Shown piece after piece: positions 36,224-45,022 of a DNA stretch of 64,000 nucleotides (position 1 is its first letter; each line of letters starts with the position of its first letter). The position numbers were made by a program, and so were the translations under genes. The notes beneath the pieces are model-generated. The model was not told the origin of the DNA and did no database searches. It saw nothing but the letters and a program-made list of their open reading frames with translations. Source of the stretch: Thermosipho melanesiensis BI429 (GTDB taxonomy: Bacteria; Thermotogota; Thermotogae; Thermotogales; Fervidobacteriaceae); assembly GCF_000016905.1 (NCBI RefSeq), contig NC_009616.1, forward strand, positions 992,001 to 1,056,000, given 5' to 3'.

Positions 36224-37417
36224 TTAGCATTTTCCAATATAATCTAAAACATCTTTATCAAAATTTTTAACTGAATTTGTAAGTTTTTCTACCCTTCTTA
36301 TGGTTTCTTCAACATCTTTGGCAACTATACCATTACCGCAGGGGACATCAATATTGTTTAATGCGAGGCTACTTACTTGAAGTGCAGTAAATGTCCCCGT
36401 TATAGCTTTTAGTGCACAACCTCTTTTTGCACCATCACAAGTCAGACCAAAGAGGGTTCCCAAAGTATCGTTAATGGCATTTTTTATTTGAGTGTTATTT
36501 CCACCTTTAAGATAAGTTAATCCTGCAGCAGCACCTGCTGAGGAGATACTTCCCGCCCCGCATATAGGTGTTAAAAGTCCTGTATATGCTTTTATATAAA
36601 TTGTTACTAAGATGCTTAGTAGTGTTGCTTTTAGTAATTTTTCTCTTTCCACCTTTCCTTTGAATATGGCTATGGGTAATATGCATGCAAGTCCTTGATT
36701 TCCACTGCCTGCAACTGTCATTACTGGCATTAAAACACCACTCATTCTTGCATCAACGCCAGCACTTACATACTTTACGTATTCATTTATAGCTGCATTT
36801 GAAAAATTTCCCTTGGTATTTATACCATACTCTGCAATTTTGAGATTCATGTCAATAGCCTTTTCAACGTACTTTAAGACGTCCTCATCAGGGTGTTCAA
36901 CGTATTTGATTATCTTGTCTAGTGAGTAATTTTTAATCTTTTCAATACTTGTCATTCCTGGGTGAAATTCTTCGTTTTTTATTACTTTATCATTCACGAC
37001 TATTTTTGCAATGTTATCGTGCTTTCCTTCTATTACTATTTGTACTGTATTTTCAGCAATTATTGTTGTATTTACAAATAAATGTTGTTCTTCGTTCAGA
37101 GAGATATTTACCATGTTTTTCATTTTCATAGCTTTTTTTAAACAATCTTCGTTTATGTCTTTTAAAACTTCAAGTCCTTTATTACCATCTCCACATAGAT
37201 ATCCAAGCGCTGCAGCAAGCTCAAGTCCAAATGTATTTGTTCCGGGTATATTTACCACTAAACCATTTTTGTAGGTGTTTTTGTCTAATGTTATGTTTAT
37301 TGATTTTACATTTCCTTTGGAATACTTTTTTCCTACAGCAGTTGATAATGCAATTGCTATAGGTTCTGTGCAACCGTATGCAGGTTTTACCTGTTCAAAG
37401 AAAATATCTTTTAACAT
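36224..37417 (-). CDS. cyuA: L-cysteine desulfidase-like protein (CyuA/UPF0597)
   Basis: Predicted iron-sulfur enzyme of the serine dehydratase alpha-like family; characterised members split L-cysteine to pyruvate, ammonia and sulfide. The 397 residues contain GCTEPIAIAL (Cys16), the conserved core PICGAGSISSAGAAAG and LTCDGAKRGCALK, with cysteines suited to a [4Fe-4S] cluster. Substrate is by family, not proven. It is the first gene of a five-gene minus-strand group, with ttuA next. Confidence 0.83.
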   Translation of the reverse strand: MLKDIFFEQVKPAYGCTEPIAIALSTAVGKKYSKGNVKSINITLDKNTYKNGLVVNIPGTNTFGLELAAALGYLCGDGNKGLEVLKDINEDCLKKAMKMKNMVNISLNEEQHLFVNTTIIAENTVQIVIEGKHDNIAKIVVNDKVIKNEEFHPGMTSIEKIKNYSLDKIIKYVEHPDEDVLKYVEKAIDMNLKIAEYGINTKGNFSNAAINEYVKYVSAGVDARMSGVLMPVMTVAGSGNQGLACILPIAIFKGKVEREKLLKATLLSILVTIYIKAYTGLLTPICGAGSISSAGAAAGLTYLKGGNNTQIKNAINDTLGTLFGLTCDGAKRGCALKAITGTFTALQVSSLALNNIDVPCGNGIVAKDVEETIRRVEKLTNSVKNFDKDVLDYIGKC

Positions 37418-37439
37418 GTTATTCCCCCTTTCAATGAGA

Positions 37440-37459
37440 ATTATACCATATGGTAAAAT
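37440..37459. promoter_or_regulatory. Back-to-back divergent promoters with palindrome
   Basis: On the minus strand TGGTATAAT (37448 to 37440) is an extended -10 for cyuA. On the plus strand TGGTAAAAT (37451-37459) is one for the secreted OB-fold gene. The two halves create the 12-bp palindrome TACCATATGGTA at 37444-37455. The two promoters face away from each other and overlap, so use of one may exclude the other. Confidence 0.55.
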
Positions 37460-37487
37460 AATATGATAAAAAAAGGGAGGTGAGGTT

Positions 37488-39047
37488 GTGAAAAAGCTAA
37501 TTGTTTTATTTTTGGTTATCGTTTCAGTAATTTATTTACCAATGAGTATCATTGATGCAAAGAAATTATCGGATGGGACAAATGTTGTAGTACGTGGAAT
37601 TGTAACTGTTGAACCAGGGCCATTCGATGTAAACATTATATTTGTCCAAGATGAGACAGCGGGAATTAACGTGTATTTTAGAGGTGGGTATTTTGAAGAA
37701 ATTGATAGGGGTGATCTTGTAGAGGTTAGTGGATATCTATGGACGCATAGGTTAAATAGGGAAATAATTGTTGAACAAAGTGGGGTTAAGGTTATTTCAA
37801 AAGGAAATAACCTTCCAAAACCAAAAAGGATAAAGAGTGTGGATATAAATAACAAAGATTTACAGGGGCTTTTGGTGGAAGTTGAAGGTAAGGTAGTAGA
37901 AATAGATAGAGGTGATCCTAGAAAAGTTTATATAGATGATGGATCAGGTAAAGGAATGATCTTTATTAGGGAGAATACCGGGATATTAACTTCCTATTTT
38001 AAGATAGGCATGGAATTGAAAGTAAGAGGAGTTCTTGGTAGATATCAAGCATTTTTTGAATTATGGCCAAGGGGAATGGAAGATATTGAAGCGGGAGATG
38101 TATTTCCTCCAGAAGTAAAGTCTGTTTTTCTGAAAGATGAGAAACTATATGTGGTATTTAATGAACCTGTGGATCCAAATAGTGTGATAGATAACAAAAC
38201 AGTTAGGATTTCAGGTATTAATATAGTTGCTCATGAGATGTTTTTTGATAACAAAGTTTTGATATTTGAGCTGGATAGGAATTTTGGAAAAACAGAAAAA
38301 ATAATGATTAGGTTTATTAGGGACGTAAATGGTAATAAAATGGGTTCGAGGATTTTGTCCGTAGATCCAGAGAAGGACATATTTGAAAGAAGGGTTTTAT
38401 TTGATGAAGGGCATGGGCAGCAAGCTGGTAATGCCGATTGGGTTATAAATGGTGCATATTCTAACTTTGCAGATGCAATTGATGGTTATGTTGAAGGAAC
38501 AAAAGAAAGAATTTCATTTGAACTTTTGAGTTTATACAAGGTATTTGTAATTCCTGAACCTAATAAACCTTTTAGTAAGGAAGAAATAGATGCCATTTTA
38601 AGATTTGTAGAAAATGGTGGAGGGCTGTTTTTGATAGCAGATCATGGTGGGTCAGACAGAAATCACAATGGTTGGGATTCACCAAAGATTTTTAACGAAT
38701 TTGTAGAAGAGTTTGGTTTTAGATTTAACGGTGATAATATAGAAGAAGAGCCTTTAAGTTATATTTATCCGCATAAGATAACGAAAGATGTGAAAAATAT
38801 CGGAGTATGGGCAGGGACTACTATAAAGGTTTTATCAGATAATGTTATAGTTTTGGCTGCGGATAGATATAAAAAACCATATTTGGTTGTGGTTAACTAT
38901 GAAAGGGGAAAGGTTGTTGCTATAGGTGATAGTTCGCCTTTTGACGATGGAACAGGTGATATTAATGATGTATTGCATAATGGATGGGAGTATGGAGATG
39001 ATGCGAAACTTGCGGTGAATATAATCAATTATCTAATGAGAAATTGA
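37488..39047 (+). CDS. Exported OB-fold protein with C-terminal DUF4350-like domain
   Basis: Predicted exported protein of 519 residues with unknown activity. A signal peptide (1-23) is followed by two OB-fold-like domains (about 25-100 and 110-200, for example GLLVEVEGKVVEID), a short Ig-like domain at about 205-285 (VKSVFLKDEKLYVVFNEPVD) and a C-terminal amidotransferase-like alpha/beta domain (VLFDEGHGQ, FVENGGGLFLIADHGG, GKVVAIGDSSPFDDG). OB folds followed by such a domain occur in exported nuclease-associated proteins, but no catalytic set is evident. GGAGGTGAGG precedes GTG 37488. Confidence 0.7.
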   Translation: MKKLIVLFLVIVSVIYLPMSIIDAKKLSDGTNVVVRGIVTVEPGPFDVNIIFVQDETAGINVYFRGGYFEEIDRGDLVEVSGYLWTHRLNREIIVEQSGVKVISKGNNLPKPKRIKSVDINNKDLQGLLVEVEGKVVEIDRGDPRKVYIDDGSGKGMIFIRENTGILTSYFKIGMELKVRGVLGRYQAFFELWPRGMEDIEAGDVFPPEVKSVFLKDEKLYVVFNEPVDPNSVIDNKTVRISGINIVAHEMFFDNKVLIFELDRNFGKTEKIMIRFIRDVNGNKMGSRILSVDPEKDIFERRVLFDEGHGQQAGNADWVINGAYSNFADAIDGYVEGTKERISFELLSLYKVFVIPEPNKPFSKEEIDAILRFVENGGGLFLIADHGGSDRNHNGWDSPKIFNEFVEEFGFRFNGDNIEEEPLSYIYPHKITKDVKNIGVWAGTTIKVLSDNVIVLAADRYKKPYLVVVNYERGKVVAIGDSSPFDDGTGDINDVLHNGWEYGDDAKLAVNIINYLMRN

Positions 39048-39048
39048 G

Positions 39049-39072
39049 AGGGTAACCACTTTTGGTTACCCT
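39049..39072. terminator. Perfect hairpin between convergent genes
   Basis: AGGGTAACCA (39049-39058), loop CTTT and TGGTTACCCT (39063-39072) form a perfect 10-bp stem between the stops of the OB-fold gene and the convergent FGGY kinase gene. The T runs are weak on both sides, so termination efficiency is uncertain. Confidence 0.65.
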
Positions 39073-40613
39073 TAATCTTCAGGATAATTTGTTATCTTTT
39101 TGATATCTTCGTATATGTTTTTTAAAGAGGAGTATATTTTTTTGTATACCTTTTTATACAATTTTTCGTATATTTCGACTTCTTCTTTTTGCGGATAAAA
39201 AACTTTTGAATAGTGTACCATATTTTTTACCACAGTTTTAATATCAGAATATGCTGCAAAAACACAGATTGCAGCACCAAGACCAGATGTTTCATGGGTT
39301 AAAGGTTTGTATACAGGAAGGTTAAACATATTTGCCGTGATTTGACATATGCGATTGCTTTGGGCACCGCCACCTGAAACTGTTAACTTTTTTATTTTTA
39401 TCTTTCCCTTTTTTTCAATCCTTTCCATACCATCACGTAGTGCATAATTAATTCCTTCTATTATTGCTCTGTATACGTGTCCTTTTGTATGAACATCTCC
39501 AAATCCAATAATTGCACCTTTTGCGTTTGGCATATCAAGTCCCGGTGTCCACATGGGGTGGAGTACAAGACCGTGTGAACCAGGCGGTATGTTATCTAAA
39601 AAACCGTTTAATACTATTTCAGGAGCGACATTTAGCTTTTCCGCAAGTTTTATTTCCTTTTCGCCAAATTCCTTTATGAACCATTTGACAAGCCAATACC
39701 CTCTAAATATTTCTATTTCAGGATTGTAACTATTCGGCACAACTGCTGGATATGGAGGTATAAATGAAATTGGTTCAAAGTATTTTTGGGAAGTAACCTG
39801 TATTGTAGCTGTTGTACCGAAGCTTAAACTTGCACAATCGGTATTTATACATCCCGTTCCTAGTGTTTCACACCCCTTATCAGAACCAGATGTTATTATA
39901 TCAATCCCTTCTGGTAAACCAGTTTCGTTGGCAACTTTTTTTGTTATTTTTCCCACAGCAGTGCACGGTTCTACTAGTTCAGGTAAAAAATCCCGTCTAA
40001 AGCCAAAAAGTCTCCATCTCCAATGTTTATCACTTTTTGGCCAACTTTGTCTTTTGTAGTCAAATGGAATATGTCCGATTTGCGAAGCTTTTGAATCTAT
40101 AAATTTTCCCGTTAGTTTATATAAGAAATAACTAGAAAGAAGCAAGATTTTTGAAATTTTCCCCCAAATTTCTGGCTCCATTTCTCTTACCCAATTTGGT
40201 CTGCTTTTTCTATATATTCTTAGTGCTGTTTCTTTCATTCTTATTATGGAAAAAGCTATGTTTTCAAAGAAATTTAAAGGATTTTTTGGCGGTGCCTTTC
40301 GCTGATCAAGCCAAATAATAGCAGGCCTAAGTGGATTGCCATCTTTGTCTAAAAATACCACTGTATCTCTTTGAGTTGTAATGCTTACACCTAATACTTT
40401 ACGGAATTTTTCTTTGTTTCTTTCTTTTAAATTTTTTACAGATTTGCAAAGCGCATTCCAATATACATCAACATGTTGTTCTGCCCAACCTGGCATTTTT
40501 GAAAAATATGGTGTGTATGTTATTTTTTCCATGTCGTGTAATTGCCCGTTTTCATCAAATAACAGAGTTCTAAGACTTTGTGTACCGCAATCTATACTAA
40601 TTGCATAATTCAT
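39072..40613 (-). CDS. FGGY-family carbohydrate kinase
   Basis: ATP-dependent sugar or polyol kinase of the FGGY family, 513 residues. Visible motifs are the N-terminal phosphate-binding ISIDCGTQSLRTLLFD, SITTQRDTVVFLDKDGNPLRPAIIWLDQR (about 77-105), the central GSDKGCETLGTG and the C-terminal family signature TVSGGGAQSNRICQITANMFN. The substrate cannot be read from sequence; it is longer than a typical xylulokinase because of an insert around residues 110-200. It stands alone, with GAGGTGATT before ATG 40613 and a TATAAT at 40636-40631 behind the upstream terminator. Confidence 0.85.
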   Translation of the reverse strand: MNYAISIDCGTQSLRTLLFDENGQLHDMEKITYTPYFSKMPGWAEQHVDVYWNALCKSVKNLKERNKEKFRKVLGVSITTQRDTVVFLDKDGNPLRPAIIWLDQRKAPPKNPLNFFENIAFSIIRMKETALRIYRKSRPNWVREMEPEIWGKISKILLLSSYFLYKLTGKFIDSKASQIGHIPFDYKRQSWPKSDKHWRWRLFGFRRDFLPELVEPCTAVGKITKKVANETGLPEGIDIITSGSDKGCETLGTGCINTDCASLSFGTTATIQVTSQKYFEPISFIPPYPAVVPNSYNPEIEIFRGYWLVKWFIKEFGEKEIKLAEKLNVAPEIVLNGFLDNIPPGSHGLVLHPMWTPGLDMPNAKGAIIGFGDVHTKGHVYRAIIEGINYALRDGMERIEKKGKIKIKKLTVSGGGAQSNRICQITANMFNLPVYKPLTHETSGLGAAICVFAAYSDIKTVVKNMVHYSKVFYPQKEEVEIYEKLYKKVYKKIYSSLKNIYEDIKKITNYPED

Positions 40614-40640
40614 CTAATCACCTCTTTAGTATTATACATC

Positions 40641-40668
40641 AAAAAAGCGCCTCTTTTGAGGCGCTTTT
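40641..40668 (-). terminator. Intrinsic terminator after KamA-family gene
   Basis: On the minus strand an 11-bp stem (AAAAGCGCCTC and its complement, 40643-40653 with 40658-40668) around a 4-nt loop is followed by a run of six T. It separates the KamA-family gene from the FGGY kinase gene read in the same direction. Confidence 0.92.
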
Positions 40669-40679
40669 GAAAATTATTT

Positions 40680-41792
40680 TTAAGTTAAAGGATTTTCTAT
40701 AACGTATTCTTCAACAAGTTCATTGTAATCGTCAAACCAATAAGCATTTGGGTTTCTTTTAAAGACCATTATTTTGCCAGCATTTTTCGGGTTATGGGCC
40801 CTTTGGTATCTAAAAATGATATGTTCTTTTGTTAAGGCTGATACTTCTATTTTACCTGTTTCATGAGACATTGCAAATCTTGCTCTTTTTGCAAGTCCAG
40901 AAACGTTCATTATTGCTTTTAAAAAGATTTGGTATCCTTCTTCTACGGGCACAGCAAATGGTTTGTTACCAGCAACAGGTCTTCCCTGGAAGACATAGTA
41001 TGGTGGAACACCTATAAAGGAAAGTTTTTTAAACAGTTCCATTAATGTTTTCCAGTCATCATTTACGCCTTTGATTAATGGAGTTTGGTTTGCAAGTATA
41101 GCACCAGCTTTTTGAAGCATGTTAACGGCTATAATTGCTTGTTCTGTAAGTTCTCTTGGGTGATTAAATTGTGTCATTATGTAAATTTTCTTTTCGTTTG
41201 TTGAGTATTTTTTAATTAATTCTATTAATTCCGGGTCTTCTATGATTCTGTATGGATTGAAGGCAACCATTTTACTACCTATTCTTATAATTTGTACGTG
41301 TTCAATTTCTCTAATTTGGGATATTATTTTTTCCAATTTTTTTGTTGATAATAACAAAGGATCTCCGCCGGTGAGTAATACATTTGTAATTTCTTTATGT
41401 TTTTTTATGTATTCTAAGTCTTCAGTTACATCTCTTGCAACTTCTTCACCTATGTTTATGAATAACCTTTTTCTAAAGCAAAATCTACAAAAACCACCGC
41501 ATACATCGTTTACCAGTAAGAGTGCTGTATCTCTGTATTTGTGTTGAAGTCCTTTGCTTATTGTATAACTTTTTTCGTTTGATGCATCTAATTTACCCCA
41601 TTCTTCTAATTCTTCTAATTGAGGAATAATCAGTTTCCTAATGGGGTCATTTGGATCTTCCCAGTTTATTAGACTTAGGTAATAGTCATTTGCACGGAAT
41701 TTATACTTTTCCGTGACTTTTTTCAATTCTTGTTTTTCTTTTTCCGTTAACTGGTCTACTTTTTCAATGTTTATAATGTAGTTGACAGGCAT
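40680..41792 (-). CDS. KamA-family radical SAM/PLP aminomutase-like protein, substrate unknown
   Basis: 370 residues with the radical SAM cluster motif C98-x3-C102-x2-C105 (CGGFCRFC), the SAM-binding LLTGGDPLLL (139-148) and a PLP lysine candidate Lys314 (ETGK). The fold and order match lysine 2,3-aminomutase. The aspartate that binds the lysine side chain (in QCDLS of lysine aminomutases) is replaced by Arg271 (QGRPV), and the second one is also missing near 307-311. So lysine is an unlikely substrate. AGGAGGGATATC precedes ATG 41792. Weak promoter candidates lie at 41879-41890. Confidence 0.8.
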   Translation of the reverse strand: MPVNYIINIEKVDQLTEKEKQELKKVTEKYKFRANDYYLSLINWEDPNDPIRKLIIPQLEELEEWGKLDASNEKSYTISKGLQHKYRDTALLLVNDVCGGFCRFCFRKRLFINIGEEVARDVTEDLEYIKKHKEITNVLLTGGDPLLLSTKKLEKIISQIREIEHVQIIRIGSKMVAFNPYRIIEDPELIELIKKYSTNEKKIYIMTQFNHPRELTEQAIIAVNMLQKAGAILANQTPLIKGVNDDWKTLMELFKKLSFIGVPPYYVFQGRPVAGNKPFAVPVEEGYQIFLKAIMNVSGLAKRARFAMSHETGKIEVSALTKEHIIFRYQRAHNPKNAGKIMVFKRNPNAYWFDDYNELVEEYVIENPLT

Positions 41793-42033
41793 GATATCCC
41801 TCCTTTGTGAGAATTTTTTTGGTGGGAAAGCGGGGAAAATTAGGCATCTCTTATTTTATCAATTCAAGGTTACGATAGATTATAATTATAGAAACTACTA
41901 AGTTTCTTTTTAATTAATATTTTTTTGATTTGCATAAAACAAATTATATTATTTGATTAAAATTTATTACCTAAATATTTTTTTAGTTTCAGTATTGGAA
42001 GAAAACTGTATCATAATTAATATGAATAAATAA

Positions 42034-42063
42034 AAAAATAGACAGCTTAAGCTGTCTATTTTT
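42034..42063 (-). terminator. Palindromic terminator after GH38 gene
   Basis: A perfect 30-bp palindrome made of AAAAATAGACAGCTT and its reverse complement. Read on the minus strand it begins at the GH38 stop codon and ends in a T run, so it terminates the glycan operon. Being palindromic, it also has T residues in the other direction. The remaining 240 bp to the KamA-family gene is AT-rich, with only weak promoter-like sequences. Confidence 0.88.
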
Positions 42064-45022
42064 CTATTAGGAGGGTATATATTTTGAAAGGGAAGTAGGT
42101 TATTTCATTACTTTTTAATTCGATTTTTTCTTCTTCTAAAATATTAGTCAGTGAGATTTTTCTGGAAAATGGAATGTTTAATTTAAGTTTGCCACTTGTT
42201 CCTACAACTTCTGCTATTCGTAAGACTATATTGTTGTTTGTTTGTTTTAAGGCTAGGATTTTGAAATTATCTGGAGAGATTTCTATCTTTCTTTTACATT
42301 CTAAATCCTTGTAAAATGCTATAATGTTTTTGTTAAATATATCTGCGGCTTGAATGGTTTCTTTTACGTCGTTACTTGGAAGGATAGCGTATGAAAATTC
42401 GTGTTTTCCTTCGTCTGCAAAAAAGTCAGGGTATATTCCTGATTTTAATAAAGACAATTCAATTGTGTTTCTGTCAACATGGTGTCCATATTTTCCATTA
42501 TTGAGTATGGATATTCCAAAATCGTATTGCGAAAGATTTACCCATCTATGTCCTAAAACTTCAAATCGGGCCTTTTCATAATTTGTATTTTTATGAGTGG
42601 GTCGTTGTATGTATCCTATGTCTAAATCATATGTTGCTATCCTACTAAGTATATCTGTTGGAAATAAGGCTTTTAATAGACTCCTTCTCATATGCCAATC
42701 TATTTCATTTTTTATTTCCACAACTTTTGAATCTTTCCAAATAATGTAATATTGTCTAATAGTTGAATTTTCAATGTTGTATGTTATTTGTATTACTTTT
42801 CTTAATGGCCCTTCTTCGAGTGTTTGTATGTTTTCTGCTTCAAGCTTTATACCAGATTTTTTGTAGTTTATGTCAATATCCCAGTTTTCCCAATAGTATG
42901 GAATGTCTTTGTAAAGCATTAAGGTGTTCAAATTTTTTTCGTATTTATCTTCATAATATAAGTTTATTGTGCCATCTTCATTTATTGAAAAATCTATAGG
43001 ATTGTTTTTAAATTTGCCTTCTTCAAAAATAGGCTTTGAATTTTTTATTTTTAATTTCAAAAATTCAAGTGGATCTATTGTTTCATCTAAATAATATATG
43101 AATTTACCATCAAATGTTTTTTGAACTTTTAGAGATTTTCCATTTAATTCTAGTGTAAATGCCTTGTCTAATGTGAATTTTATCTTTTGTTTAAATGAAG
43201 AAGGATTAAATATGGTAATATATCTATCTGTTTTTTCTCCCGTTATTTTATCTTCGATCTCTTTTGCTTTTTTTAATACAAATGATAATTCTTTTTCTGC
43301 TCTTTCGTATACCTCATTTATTGAAGAGCCTGGAAGAATGTCATGGAATTCGTTGTACAATACAGTATCCCAGAGGTTGTCTATTTCTTTTTGGTAATCT
43401 TTATCTAGTAAAACATTTAGTATTTCTACTTCTCTTAATTTGTCTTCACATTTCTTATGTAATATTTTTATCCTAGATTGTGAAGTAAGAGTTCCTCTGT
43501 GTAATTCAAGGTATAGTTCACCATCCCATGTTGGGAGGTTTTTGGTTGGAAGTTTTTTTACAAAATTTCCAACTTGGGAATATTGTATATCGGGTATCCC
43601 GGGAATTTCTTTTAGCGCATAATAGTTTTCACACATTTCTTCGGTAGGACCCCCTCCACCATCACCATATCCAAATGAAAGTAGAATATTAGATGTAAGG
43701 TCTTTTTGTCTAAAATTTTCAAATGTGTTTAGTACAGATTTTGCCGATATTTTTCCGTTGTATCCTTCTTCTAAATTTTTGAAGCTATAGTATATTACTT
43801 CACTTCCATCTAAACCACGCCATTTGCATAGGTCGTATGGAAATTCATTTGATTCGTTCCAGTAAAGTTTTGTGGTTACAAAGTAGTCTATATTTGCTTC
43901 TTTTAATATTTGAGGGAGAATCCATGAAAAACCGAAGACATCTGGAAGCCAACAAACATTTGATTTTTTTCCAAATTCTTTTTCAAAAAACTTTTGCCCA
44001 TAGTAAAATTGCCTAATTAATGATTCAGCCGAAGGAATATTACAATCTGATTCTACCCACATTCCACCAATTGTTTCCCATTGCCCACCTTTCACCTTTT
44101 GTTTTATTTTTGAAAACAATATGGGATTTGTTTCTTTGATGTCTTTGTACATTTTTGCAGAGGATTGTGTAAAGATGAATTCTTTGTATTTTTGAGAAAG
44201 GGAAATTGCGTTTGAAAACGTTCTGTTTATTTTTCTTTTTGTTTCATCAATAGGCCAAAGCCAGGCATAATCGATATGTGCATGTCCTACTAAAAAAACT
44301 TTCCCGTATTTTGGAATATCTATTTCTTTTATTTTTGCTTTGTATTTGCTAAATGCAGTTAGAAATTTCTCTTTAATTTCTTTGTTGTCCCTTGAGTTTT
44401 TTTGTTTTAATTTTGGGGGATTCCATACACTTTTTACTTCATTTATTATTGCTGGGTTGTCCAAAGCGTTTTCCAAATATTCTTCTGTATTTCTTGGAAT
44501 GTGTATACTGGAGAGAAATTCATCAGTTAAATCCATGAGTTTTTTTGAGAGTGTATTATTTTTTGTCTCTTCTGCTACCTGAATTACGTTGTATACAAAA
44601 TTTAATGCCCGTTTAAATTCTATGTCGTATTTTATAAAGAAAGATTCATTAAAGATAGGTTCTTCTTTTGTTCCAAATAATCCTCTTGGAACTGTTTCAA
44701 CTTTTATGTTGTGTTTTTTTCCATCAGAAAAATGAGAAAGGTCTATTTCACGGTGATATGGATTTATCTCTCCAACTGTTTCACCATCTATATACACCAA
44801 TGATTCTCCTCCAAACCATCCTCTGAAATACACATTTTTTTCAGAAAGTAAAAACTCGTTTTCAAAGATAATTAAATTTTTATTCCATTTAAATGGAGGT
44901 GATATCAGTTTTTTATTTACTTTCCAACCTTCAAGTGGTGTCCTTTTTATTATGCAATATGGAAAGATTTCCGATAACATTCTCTTTAAATGATTTAATT
45001 CCTTGTCTTTGCTTCTATACAT
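42056..45022 (-). CDS. Alpha-mannosidase, glycoside hydrolase family 38
   Basis: Metal-dependent retaining alpha-mannosidase, 988 residues from ATG 45022. AAGGGTG is well placed before it; an in-frame ATG further upstream lies inside the regulator gene and is rejected. Zinc-site motif GHAHIDYAWLWP contains HAHID at 247-251, and the nucleophile is Asp361 in CWLPDVFGFSW. The beta-rich C-terminal domains follow. No signal peptide is seen, so it should trim mannosides after import. Last gene of the operon; it overlaps the regulator by 8 bp. Confidence 0.92.
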   Translation of the reverse strand: MYRSKDKELNHLKRMLSEIFPYCIIKRTPLEGWKVNKKLISPPFKWNKNLIIFENEFLLSEKNVYFRGWFGGESLVYIDGETVGEINPYHREIDLSHFSDGKKHNIKVETVPRGLFGTKEEPIFNESFFIKYDIEFKRALNFVYNVIQVAEETKNNTLSKKLMDLTDEFLSSIHIPRNTEEYLENALDNPAIINEVKSVWNPPKLKQKNSRDNKEIKEKFLTAFSKYKAKIKEIDIPKYGKVFLVGHAHIDYAWLWPIDETKRKINRTFSNAISLSQKYKEFIFTQSSAKMYKDIKETNPILFSKIKQKVKGGQWETIGGMWVESDCNIPSAESLIRQFYYGQKFFEKEFGKKSNVCWLPDVFGFSWILPQILKEANIDYFVTTKLYWNESNEFPYDLCKWRGLDGSEVIYYSFKNLEEGYNGKISAKSVLNTFENFRQKDLTSNILLSFGYGDGGGGPTEEMCENYYALKEIPGIPDIQYSQVGNFVKKLPTKNLPTWDGELYLELHRGTLTSQSRIKILHKKCEDKLREVEILNVLLDKDYQKEIDNLWDTVLYNEFHDILPGSSINEVYERAEKELSFVLKKAKEIEDKITGEKTDRYITIFNPSSFKQKIKFTLDKAFTLELNGKSLKVQKTFDGKFIYYLDETIDPLEFLKLKIKNSKPIFEEGKFKNNPIDFSINEDGTINLYYEDKYEKNLNTLMLYKDIPYYWENWDIDINYKKSGIKLEAENIQTLEEGPLRKVIQITYNIENSTIRQYYIIWKDSKVVEIKNEIDWHMRRSLLKALFPTDILSRIATYDLDIGYIQRPTHKNTNYEKARFEVLGHRWVNLSQYDFGISILNNGKYGHHVDRNTIELSLLKSGIYPDFFADEGKHEFSYAILPSNDVKETIQAADIFNKNIIAFYKDLECKRKIEISPDNFKILALKQTNNNIVLRIAEVVGTSGKLKLNIPFSRKISLTNILEEEKIELKSNEITYFPFKIYTLLIEK

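Noticed and set aside
40680-41792. Annotation as lysine 2,3-aminomutase
   Set aside because: The two lysine side-chain-binding aspartates are not present at the expected positions, so only the family is given.
41793-42033. Small gene or RNA in the gap after the GH38 terminator
   Set aside because: Very AT-rich, no start with binding site and no stable fold beyond short repeats such as GAAACT-ACTA-AGTTTC.
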